Shown here piece after piece: positions 1 to 6,025 of a stretch of DNA of 9,525 nucleotides; positions within the stretch are counted from its first letter, which is position 1; each line of letters begins with the position of its first letter. The notes under the pieces are model-generated. The model ran no database searches. It was not told where the DNA came from and saw only the letters and a list, made by a program, of their open reading frames with translations. Source of the stretch: Eubacterium sp. (GTDB lineage: Bacteria > Bacillota_A > Clostridia > Lachnospirales > Lachnospiraceae); contig JAFVEX010000129.1 of NCBI GenBank assembly GCA_017475785.1, positions 1 to 9,525 of the forward strand, read 5' to 3'. The position numbers were made by a program, and so were the translations under genes.

Positions 1-1243
1 ATTTGTGCAGAGCAATCCTTATAATGTCGGCGTCGACTGCGCGATTCTGATGAATCCGCAGACCTGGGTCGCCTCCGGGCATCTCGGAAGCTTTTCTGAC
101 CCGCTGATGGACTGCAGGGCATGCCACGAGCGTTTCCGCGCGGATAACCTGATCGAGGATTACTGCAAGGAAAACGGCATTGATCTCGAGGGAGGCAGTG
201 TGGACGGCTGGTCAAACGAGCAGATGAAGGCATTTATTGATGAGCACAATATCGGATGCCCTTCCTGCGGCGCGCATGATTTTACAGACATCCGTCAGTT
301 CAACCTGATGTTCAAGACATTCCAGGGCGTCACAGAGGACGCGAAGAATACCGTTTATCTGCGTCCGGAAACCGCGCAGGGCATCTTTGTCAACTTCAAG
401 AGCGTGCAGAGAACCTCGCGTAAGAAGATTCCGTTTGGAATCGGCCAGATTGGAAAATCCTTCCGAAACGAGATTACGCCGGGCAATTTCACGTTCCGCA
501 CCAGAGAATTTGAGCAGATGGAGCTGGAGTTCTTCTGTGAGCCGGATACAGACCTCGAGTGGTTCGAGTACTGGCGGAATTTCTGCATCGAGTGGCTCAG
601 GAGCCTCGGACTGAAGGATGAGGAGCTGCGCGCGAGAGATCACTCTCCGGAGGAGCTGTCCTTCTACAGCAAGGCGACGACGGATCTGGAGTTCCTGTTC
701 CCGTTCGGATGGGGCGAGCTGTGGGGCATCGCGGACCGCACGGACTATGACCTGACATGCCACCAGAATGTCTCCGGTCAGGACATGACTTATTTTGATG
801 ACACGAAGAACGAAAAATACATCCCGTATGTCATCGAGCCTTCCCTCGGCGCGGACCGCGTCGTGCTGGCGTTCCTCTGCGCCGCTTACGACGAAGAAGT
901 GCTTGACGCGGAGCGCAACGATGTCCGTACAGTGATGCATTTCCACCCGGCTCTGGCGCCGGTGAAAATTGCGGTACTTCCGCTCTCCAAGAAGCTCGGC
1001 GCAGAGGCAGAAAAGATCTACGAAAAGCTTTCCGCGCAGTACAACTGCGAATATGATGACCGCGGCAACATCGGCAAGCGCTACCGCCGGCAGGATGAGA
1101 TCGGCACGCCGTTCTGCGTTACCTACGACTTCGACAGCGCGGAAGACGGCGCAGTCACGATCCGCGACCGCGACTCCATGGAGCAGGTACGCGTGAAAAT
1201 CGACGAGCTGGAAGAATACTTTAGAGGAAAGTTCGATTTCTAA
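1..1243 (+). CDS. glyQS: Glycine--tRNA ligase, single-chain class II type (5' end cut off by window)
   Basis: This enzyme charges tRNA-Gly with glycine using ATP in the cytoplasm. The reading frame is open from base 2, and 413 residues are visible. Family members have about 460, so roughly 50 N-terminal residues lie before the window; the GTG at base 5 is an internal valine, not a start. Seen in order (visible numbering): the conserved [20 protein letters not shown] block near the start; two Cys pairs, C38/C41 and C86/C89, probably a zinc-binding insertion; class II motif 2 with FRNE at 154-157 and the following [11 protein letters not shown]; motif 3 GADR at 283-286; and a C-terminal anticodon-binding domain from about residue 318, starting near [10 protein letters not shown] and ending at [10 protein letters not shown]. 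This is the homodimeric eukaryote-like form, not the alpha/beta GlyQ plus GlyS form. The gene appears to be the last of its unit, since a terminator lies 135 bases after its stop. The T-box often found upstream of such genes would be outside the window. Confidence 0.97.
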   Translation, partial: FVQSNPYNVGVDCAILMNPQTWVASGHLGSFSDPLMDCRACHERFRADNLIEDYCKENGIDLEGGSVDGWSNEQMKAFIDEHNIGCPSCGAHDFTDIRQFNLMFKTFQGVTEDAKNTVYLRPETAQGIFVNFKSVQRTSRKKIPFGIGQIGKSFRNEITPGNFTFRTREFEQMELEFFCEPDTDLEWFEYWRNFCIEWLRSLGLKDEELRARDHSPEELSFYSKATTDLEFLFPFGWGELWGIADRTDYDLTCHQNVSGQDMTYFDDTKNEKYIPYVIEPSLGADRVVLAFLCAAYDEEVLDAERNDVRTVMHFHPALAPVKIAVLPLSKKLGAEAEKIYEKLSAQYNCEYDDRGNIGKRYRRQDEIGTPFCVTYDFDSAEDGAVTIRDRDSMEQVRVKIDELEEYFRGKFDF

Positions 1244-1285
1244 ATGAAATCTTTAAGCTTTTTAGAGATACTTTAGAATCCGTAC

Positions 1286-1314
1286 ATATTTTTCTCACAA
1301 GTTCTCTTTATAAT
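1286..1314 (+). promoter_or_regulatory. Possible promoter between glyQS and the terminator (perfect -10)
   Basis: A perfect TATAAT sits at 1309-1314 in an AT-rich stretch after glyQS. The region 17 bases upstream (about 1286-1291, ATATTT) is a poor match to a -35 box and there is no TGn before the -10, so this is only a candidate. If active, transcription would start near 1320-1322 and run about 85 bases to the terminator at 1378-1404. Confidence 0.3.
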
Positions 1315-1320
1315 GAATGT

Positions 1321-1405
1321 CAGATAGTTGATCAACCACTCACTATCTCCCCCTCATTTTATTATTTATAAGAAAGGCCGGCAATCACAGATTGCCGGTT
1401 TTTTC
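1321..1405 (+). ncRNA. Candidate small RNA ending in an intrinsic terminator
   Basis: A transcript from the TATAAT at 1309-1314 would be about 85 nt long and contain three parts. The first is a 7-bp hairpin (1322-1328 with 1342-1348, 13-nt loop). The second is an unpaired C-rich tract CTCCCCCTC (1347-1355, overlapping the hairpin by two bases) followed by an AU-rich stretch. The third is a strong terminator. A 5' hairpin, exposed C-rich seed and terminator is the layout of many Gram-positive small RNAs, and the C-rich tract could pair with GGAGG ribosome sites. No known family was recognised. The alternative is simply a 3' untranslated region of glyQS. Confidence 0.25.
1378..1404 (+). terminator. 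Rho-independent terminator after glyQS
   Basis: A perfect 8-bp stem, CCGGCAAT (1378-1385) with ATTGCCGG (1391-1398), closes a 5-base loop and is followed directly by six T residues (1399-1404). It separates the glyQS transcript, and any small RNA starting near 1321, from the murE operon. Confidence 0.92.
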
Positions 1406-1430
1406 TTGTGCAGTGGAGCTGGCGCAAAAT

Positions 1431-1467
1431 TTGAATCTCCTGATGCCATGTGGTATTCTATTAAAAT
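1431..1467 (+). promoter_or_regulatory. Candidate promoter of the murE-priA-def-fmt-rsmB operon
   Basis: TTGAAT at 1431-1436 (4 of 6 to the -35 consensus) lies 17 bases before TATTCT at 1454-1459 (4 of 6 to the -10), which is preceded by TG plus one base (extended -10). This would start transcription near 1466, about 40 bases before the murE start. TAAAAT at 1462-1467 is a better -10 by itself but has no -35 at the right distance. The position just after the terminator and before the first operon gene supports some promoter here. Confidence 0.45.
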
Positions 1468-1495
1468 ATGGATCATAACTATACAATCGATGATT

Positions 1496-1512
1496 GGAGG
1501 CGGATGTTTTGA
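1496..1512 (+). promoter_or_regulatory. Ribosome binding site and AUG-UUU-UGA mini-frame at the murE start
   Basis: GGAGG at 1496-1500 is 8 bases before the UUG at 1509, which fixes that UUG as the murE start; the more upstream in-frame TTG at 1494 overlaps the GGAGG and cannot use it. An ATG at 1504-1506, only 3 bases after GGAGG, opens a two-codon frame (ATG TTT TGA) whose stop at 1510-1512 overlaps the murE start codon by two bases. Confidence 0.7.
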
Positions 1513-3002
1513 AATTAACAGAGCTTTTGGATGGTGTTGCTTACCAGCTTGTGTCGGGAACGGATGAGATCGAGATCAGGGGCGTCGCCTATGATTCGCG
1601 CAAGGTGGAGGAAGGCTTCCTCTTTATCTGTATCCGTGGAACGGTGAGTGACGGCCATCGGTATATTCCAGATGTCGTACAGAAGGGTGCCGCGGCGATC
1701 CTTACCGAGACCGGCGCGCTGGAGAACGCGCTTCCCCAAGAGGCAGAAGCGGCTGGCATTACCGTGCTTTCCGCAGATAACAACCGCCTGTCGCTGGCTT
1801 TGATCTCTGCCGCGTGGTTCGGCCATCCGGCGCGGGAGCTGACGACAATCGGAATTACCGGGACGAAGGGGAAAACCACGAGCACCTATATGATCCGCTC
1901 GATCCTGGAAAATGCAGGGCACAAGACGGGTCTGATCGGGACGATCGAGACGATGACAGGAAAGCGTGTGATTCCATCGGAAAATACGACGCCGGAATCC
2001 TGGCTGATTCATGAATACTTCCGCGAGATGGCAGACGCCGGGTGTGAGTGCGTTGTGATGGAAGTTTCCTCACAGGCCTTCATGATGGACCGCGTCGCGG
2101 GAATTACCTTTGACTACGGGATCTTTACGAACATAGAGCCGGATCACATCGGGAAAAACGAGCACGCGGATTTTGAGGATTACCTGAACTGCAAAAAGCA
2201 GCTTCTGCAGAACTGCAGAACAGGTCTGGTGAACCGGGACGACGCGCATTTTGACGTGATTGTGGACGGGGCGGACTGTGTGCTGGAGACATATGGATTT
2301 TCGGAGGAGGCGGATTACCGGGCAGAGAATGCCTCGCTTGTTTCACGCCCCGGATATCTCGGGATTTCCTATCACGCTGCCGGGAAAGTGGATTTTCCGG
2401 TGGAAATAGACATTCCCGGAAAATTCTCCATCTATAATTCACTGGCTTCCATAGCCGTCTGCCATCACATCGGCGCGGAGCCGGAGACGATCCGCAGGGC
2501 GCTCGCCGGGGCGAAAGTAAAAGGCCGCGTGGAGATGGTAAAGGTGTCAGATGAATTCACGCTGATGATTGATTACGCGCACAACGCGATGGCGCTGGAG
2601 AGCCTGCTCTCCACACTGCGGGAGTATCAGCCCCACAGGCTTGTGTGCCTGTTCGGATGCGGCGGAAACCGCGACCGCAACCGGCGTTTCGAGATGGGAG
2701 AAATTTCGGGCAAAATGGCGGATCTGACCATCATCACGTCAGACAACCCCAGAAATGAAGAGCCGCAGGCGATCATCGACGATATCAAGACAGGCATCGG
2801 CAGGACAGACGGAAACTATGTCGAAATCATAGACCGCAAGGAGGCGATCCGCTACGCGATTGAACACGGAGAGCCAGGCGACATCGTCATTCTCGCCGAC
2901 AAAGGCCACGAGGATTATCAGATTATTAAAGGAAAGAAGTACCCCATGGACGAGCGTGTGCTGATCCGCGAGGTGCTGGAGGAGATGCGGCAGGAGGCAT
3001 GA
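1509..3002 (+). CDS. murE: MurE-type Mur ligase (UDP-MurNAc-L-Ala-D-Glu--amino acid ligase, probably meso-diaminopimelate)
   Basis: A cytoplasmic ATP-dependent ligase that would add the third amino acid to the peptidoglycan precursor. The 497-residue length matches the MurE family. Seen: the MurE N-terminal domain with VAYDSRKVEEGFLFICIRG; the ATP loop GTKGKTT at 118-124; the central-domain block EVSSQAF at 185-191, then NIEPDHI at 208-214; K229, in the place of the carbamylated lysine; and the C-terminal domain with DNPR at 412-415 and KGHE at 465-468. From the family, DNPR marks meso-diaminopimelate enzymes, whereas lysine-adding ones differ here. Oddities: Q189 where SSHxL usually has His, a changed DHLDYHG block, YAHNAM instead of YAHTPD, and D464 where E. 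coli has a DAP-contacting Gly (numbering from memory). It could be a second, divergent MurE paralogue beside a canonical copy elsewhere. UUG start with GGAGG 8 bases away; first gene of the operon, ending 9 bases before priA. Confidence 0.88.
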   Translation: MKLTELLDGVAYQLVSGTDEIEIRGVAYDSRKVEEGFLFICIRGTVSDGHRYIPDVVQKGAAAILTETGALENALPQEAEAAGITVLSADNNRLSLALISAAWFGHPARELTTIGITGTKGKTTSTYMIRSILENAGHKTGLIGTIETMTGKRVIPSENTTPESWLIHEYFREMADAGCECVVMEVSSQAFMMDRVAGITFDYGIFTNIEPDHIGKNEHADFEDYLNCKKQLLQNCRTGLVNRDDAHFDVIVDGADCVLETYGFSEEADYRAENASLVSRPGYLGISYHAAGKVDFPVEIDIPGKFSIYNSLASIAVCHHIGAEPETIRRALAGAKVKGRVEMVKVSDEFTLMIDYAHNAMALESLLSTLREYQPHRLVCLFGCGGNRDRNRRFEMGEISGKMADLTIITSDNPRNEEPQAIIDDIKTGIGRTDGNYVEIIDRKEAIRYAIEHGEPGDIVILADKGHEDYQIIKGKKYPMDERVLIREVLEEMRQEA

Positions 3003-3011
3003 AAGAAGCCT

Positions 3012-5348
3012 ATGGAACAGAAGGGCAGGAAGCTTTATGCAGACGTGATCGTGGATATCTCCCATGAGCGCCTGGACCGCGTTTACCAGTACCGGATCCC
3101 AGCCGGAATGCAGGCAGAAATCATCCCGGGAAGCTGTGTCGAGGTACCTTTTGGACGGGGGAACCGGCTGATCCGCGCGTATGTGACGGCTGTCCGGGAA
3201 GACGCGGAGATGGAAGATGACCGCATCAAGGAGATTCACGCCGTATCCGGCAAGGGACTGACAATTGAGTCCAGACTGATCCGGCTGGCTGCCTGGATCC
3301 GGCAGACTTACGGCTCCACGATGATTCAGGCGCTGCACACAGTGCTCCCTGTCAGGGACAGGAATCTTCCCCGTGCCAGAAAGCAAATTTGTCTCTTGTC
3401 GGACAGACAGGCTGTTCAGGAGCAGCTGGAGGCGGCGCGCAAGAAGGGGCATCGCGCCAAGGCACGGCTGCTGGAGCGGCTGCTAGAGGTACCGGTAATT
3501 GACCAGGCGGAAGCCGTGCGGCAGACGGGGATCGGAACCGCGACACTCAAAAAGCTGTCGCAGGATGGTGTGATACGGATTTTCGAGGAAGGTATGGACG
3601 GATCGGGATCCGGGATGGAATCCTACCCGCCTCCAGCGGCAATGAAAGTGGACAGCGTAAACGCGACAGGAGCGTCAGATGGCGCGTCTGCAGAGTTACA
3701 GCTGGCCGGGGCAGGAACGATGTCCGTCAGCCAGGCATTTCACCTGACGGAACCGCAGCAGGAGGCGGTCAGCCGGATTCTGGACAGCTGGATCCGGGCG
3801 CCGCAGAAGCCCGTTTTGCTGGAGGGCGTGACGGGCAGCGGCAAGACGCTCGTCTACATGGAGCTGACAGAAGAAATTCTGCGCCAGGGCAGGCAGGTGA
3901 TTGTGCTGATTCCGGAGATCGCGCTGTCCTGGCAGATTGAAAACCGTTTTCGCGAGCGGTTCGGCGAAGCCGTCATTACACTGCATTCCCGGATGAGTAA
4001 GAGCGAGCGGTACGCCTGCTATGAAAAAGCGCGCCGCGGCGGCGCGAAAATTGTGGTAGGACCAAGATCCGCCCTGTTCACACCATTTTCAAACGCAGGG
4101 CTTATAATCATTGACGAGGAGCAGGAGACCTCCTACCGCAGCGAGGAGACGCCCAGGTACGACGCGCGGGAGACTGCCATCATGCGCGCGAAGCTGGAGG
4201 ACGCGCATGTGGTGATGGGATCCGCGACGCCTTCGGTGGATTCGGCAGAAAAGTGCCGAAAGGGAGAATATCTGCATGTGCGGCTTCCTGAGCGATTTGG
4301 AAGCGCGCGGCTTCCGGCCGTTCAGATTGTTGACATGCGTCAGGAACTCCGGGAGGGAAACAGGAGCATGTTCAGCAGGGCGCTGCAGGAAGAAATCAGG
4401 AAACGCCTCGCGCGGAAAGAGCAGGTGATGCTCTTTCTGAATAAGCGCGGCTTTGCAGGTTTTATCTCTTGCAGAAACTGCGGAACCGTATTAAAATGTC
4501 CGCATTGTGATGTATCGCTGACAGCTCACCGGGACGGAATGCTGGTATGTCACTACTGCGGGTACAGAACCAGGCAGACGGGCAGGTGTCCTTCCTGCGG
4601 ATCGGTGCACATCCATGGGTTCCGCGCGGGGACAGAGAAAGCAGAGGCAGCGCTTGCGCAGATGTTTCCGCAGGCGCGGATACTTCGCATGGACGCAGAC
4701 ACCACAAAAGGTAAAGAGGGTCACGACAGGATCCTGCGCGCATTTGCCGCCGGCGAAGCCGATGTGCTGATCGGGACGCAGATGATCGTCAAGGGGCATG
4801 ATTTTCCGAAGGTGACACTGGTGGGAGTCCTTCTGGCAGATCTCTCTCTGTACGCAAATGATTACCGGGCGGCAGAGCGCACGTATCAGCTGATGGTTCA
4901 GGCGGTCGGCCGTGCCGGCAGAGGCGCGGCGCCGGGCAAGGCAGTGATCCAGACGTATTCCCCAGACCACTACAGCATCCAGGCCGCGGCAGAGCAGAAT
5001 TACCCGGCGTTTTTCAGCCGGGAAATGCAGCTGCGTGAGCTGACGGGATATCCGCCGGCAGCACATTTGCTTGCGATCCACATAAGCAGCAGAGATGAAG
5101 AAAAGCTTAACAGGGCAGCAGATTATATGGTGCGGTATCTGCGGCGCGTACAGACTGGCCGGCAGGTCAGGATTCTCGGTCCTGCGCCGGAGGCAATCGC
5201 GAAGGTGCAGGAGTATTACAGACAGGTTATTTCCGTAAAAAGCAGTCACGCAGAGGATTTGATCAGAATGCGCCGGCTGCTGGAGTCATATATAGAAATC
5301 AACAGTGGATTTCAGGAAATCCGTGTGCAGTATGATCTGGATCGCTGA
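3012..5348 (+). CDS. priA: Primosomal protein N' (PriA), replication restart DNA helicase
   Basis: PriA recognises stalled forks, unwinds the lagging strand 3' to 5' and loads the replicative helicase. At 778 residues it is normal for the family. Order: 3' DNA-binding domain (about 8-105, ADVIVDISHERLDRVYQYRIP); winged-helix region (about 110-190); a 50-residue Gly/Ala/Ser-rich linker (194-243); helicase core with Walker A GVTGSGKT (272-279), motif II DEEQ (368-371) and PRYDARETA; zinc-binding cysteines in four CxxC pairs (487/490, 496/499, 513/516, 526/529), all present; GTQMIVKGHDFP and QAVGRAGRG of the second RecA-like lobe; and a C-terminal domain ending RVQYDLDR. Odd points: motif II is DEEQ where DEEH is usual, and the linker is long. 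The ATG is weakly served by GAAG 3 bases before it; the AGGAGG at 2992-2997 is 14 bases away, so translation is probably coupled to murE. Confidence 0.96.
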   Translation: MEQKGRKLYADVIVDISHERLDRVYQYRIPAGMQAEIIPGSCVEVPFGRGNRLIRAYVTAVREDAEMEDDRIKEIHAVSGKGLTIESRLIRLAAWIRQTYGSTMIQALHTVLPVRDRNLPRARKQICLLSDRQAVQEQLEAARKKGHRAKARLLERLLEVPVIDQAEAVRQTGIGTATLKKLSQDGVIRIFEEGMDGSGSGMESYPPPAAMKVDSVNATGASDGASAELQLAGAGTMSVSQAFHLTEPQQEAVSRILDSWIRAPQKPVLLEGVTGSGKTLVYMELTEEILRQGRQVIVLIPEIALSWQIENRFRERFGEAVITLHSRMSKSERYACYEKARRGGAKIVVGPRSALFTPFSNAGLIIIDEEQETSYRSEETPRYDARETAIMRAKLEDAHVVMGSATPSVDSAEKCRKGEYLHVRLPERFGSARLPAVQIVDMRQELREGNRSMFSRALQEEIRKRLARKEQVMLFLNKRGFAGFISCRNCGTVLKCPHCDVSLTAHRDGMLVCHYCGYRTRQTGRCPSCGSVHIHGFRAGTEKAEAALAQMFPQARILRMDADTTKGKEGHDRILRAFAAGEADVLIGTQMIVKGHDFPKVTLVGVLLADLSLYANDYRAAERTYQLMVQAVGRAGRGAAPGKAVIQTYSPDHYSIQAAAEQNYPAFFSREMQLRELTGYPPAAHLLAIHISSRDEEKLNRAADYMVRYLRRVQTGRQVRILGPAPEAIAKVQEYYRQVISVKSSHAEDLIRMRRLLESYIEINSGFQEIRVQYDLDR

Positions 5349-5355
5349 CAGGTCC

Positions 5356-5498
5356 GGCGGCTGACAGCCGTCAGATCGAGCAGCTGCGGTCGTGGTTTGC
5401 CATCTGTGCGCAGATTAATACATGAATGAGTAGCAGAGGGGCGCTGATGGAATCAGCGCTTCCACAAAGGGAGGTACTGACTAAATCAAAATCAGTGC
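5356..5498 (+). other. Structured priA-def gap with four small stem-loops
   Basis: The 185-base gap (5349-5533) is the largest inside the operon apart from the 154 bases before rsmB, and it can fold repeatedly. Stems seen: GGCGGCT (5356-5362) with AGCCGTC (5366-5372), one G-U pair; ATCTG (5402-5406) with CAGAT (5411-5415); GCGCTGAT (5441-5448) with ATCAGCGC (5452-5459), perfect; and ACTGA (5476-5480) with TCAGT (5492-5496). None is followed by a T run, so none is a normal terminator. GGGAGG at 5469-5474 has no usable start codon at the right distance. No convincing promoter was seen. Confidence 0.45.
5441..5459 (+). repeat. Perfect 8-bp hairpin with core GCGCTGAT, similar to the hairpin before rsmB
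   Basis: GCGCTGAT and ATCAGCGC pair perfectly around the loop GGA, and three further pairs (two G-U) can extend the stem to 5438-5462. On the - strand the sequence reads TGTGGAAGCGCTGATT then CCATCAGCG. The + strand at 7838-7869 reads TATGGAAACGCTGATT, four extra bases, then CCATCACCG. This suggests two copies of a short palindromic repeat in opposite orientation. Confidence 0.4.
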
Positions 5499-5506
5499 AT
5501 CCATGA
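5447..5506 (+). CDS. Possible 19-codon small ORF upstream of def
   Basis: ATG at 5447 follows AGAGGGG (5435-5441) with 5 bases between, and the frame runs 19 codons to TGA at 5504-5506, 27 bases before the def start. The predicted peptide is polar and basic near its end and resembles nothing recognised. Both its start codon and part of its ribosome site lie in the 5441-5459 hairpin, so translation could be sensitive to folding. It is short enough to occur by chance; it is listed because of the well-placed ribosome site. Confidence 0.15.
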   Translation: MESALPQREVLTKSKSVHP

Positions 5507-5533
5507 CAATTTAGAAAATGAGAGGGCAGAACA

Positions 5534-6025
5534 ATGGCGCTGAGAATGATCAGAGAATTTGGTGAGGCAGTATTAGAAAAAAAGTCAAAGCCGGTAAAGG
5601 CTGTGACGCCCAGAATCAGGGAACTGGTTGAAGACATGTTCGAGACAATGTACCATGACGGCGGCGTCGGGCTTGCCGCGCCGCAGGTCGGGATGCTGAA
5701 GCGGATTTTTGTGATTGATGTGGACGGAGAGACACCGTATGTATTCATTAACCCGGAGATTCTCGAGACGTCCGGCGAGCAGACCGGCGATGAGGGCTGC
5801 CTGAGCCTCCCCGGAAAGACCGGGACTGTGACGAGGCCGCAGTATGTAAAGGTCCGGGCCCAGGATCTTGACATGAATGAATTTGTGCTGGAAGCGGAAG
5901 ATCTCCTGGCGCGCGCCGTGTGCCATGAAAATGACCATCTGGATGGAATCCTCTACACGGAGCATGTGGAAGGACCGGTCCGGGATGTGGAAGAGGTCAT
6001 CGAAGAGGAGGAAGAGGAGGATTGA
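5534..6025 (+). CDS. def: Peptide deformylase
   Basis: This metalloenzyme removes the formyl group from the N-terminal methionine of new proteins at the ribosome. At 163 residues it has the size of the short bacterial form. All three family motifs are present: GVGLAAPQ at 44-51, EGCLS at 87-91 with metal ligand C89, and HENDH at 131-135, with two His ligands and the catalytic Glu132. ATG at 5534 is preceded by GAGGG (5522-5526) with a 7-base spacer. The protein ends in an acidic tail (EEVIEEEEEED) whose purine codons form the ribosome site of fmt; the stop overlaps the fmt start by 4 bases (TTGA). This places Def and Fmt, which act at opposite ends of the formyl-methionine cycle, under coupled translation. 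The 185-base structured gap before it leaves room for separate control from priA. Confidence 0.97.
   Translation: MALRMIREFGEAVLEKKSKPVKAVTPRIRELVEDMFETMYHDGGVGLAAPQVGMLKRIFVIDVDGETPYVFINPEILETSGEQTGDEGCLSLPGKTGTVTRPQYVKVRAQDLDMNEFVLEAEDLLARAVCHENDHLDGILYTEHVEGPVRDVEEVIEEEEEED
6005..6020 (+). promoter_or_regulatory. Fmt ribosome binding sites inside the def C-terminal codons
   Basis: GAGGAGG at 6005-6011 and AGAGGAGG at 6013-6020 are both made by the Glu codons of the Def tail. The first is 10 bases before the fmt TTG at 6022, a usable spacing; the second is only 1 base away and could only serve the ATG at 6037 (16 bases). No other start in the fmt frame exists upstream within this purine run. 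Confidence 0.65.

Noticed and set aside
5..7. GTG as the start of the glycyl-tRNA synthetase
   Set aside because: The frame is open to base 2, and the family has about 50 more residues before this point; it is an internal valine codon.
212..946. Long - strand frame opposite glyQS
   Set aside because: It mirrors a strongly conserved gene in GC-rich codons and has no family-like motifs; the same holds for - strand frames at 2739-3452, 4491-5249 and 6723-7400.
1322..1330. AGATAGTTG shared by the glyQS-murE gap and the gap before rsmB (7895-7903)
   Set aside because: A nine-base match with no similarity around it is likely chance in AT-rich sequence.
1494..1508. TTG at 1494 as the murE start
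   Set aside because: It overlaps the GGAGG itself, while the TTG at 1509 has ideal spacing and gives the expected N-terminus.
1328..1567. 79-codon + strand frame across the glyQS-murE gap
   Set aside because: It runs through the terminator and promoter region and into murE in another frame, has no ribosome site, and its product resembles nothing known.
5397..5425. TTGCCA as a -35 box of a def promoter
   Set aside because: It matches five of six bases, but nothing like a -10 lies at a usable distance (ACATGA at 17 bases).
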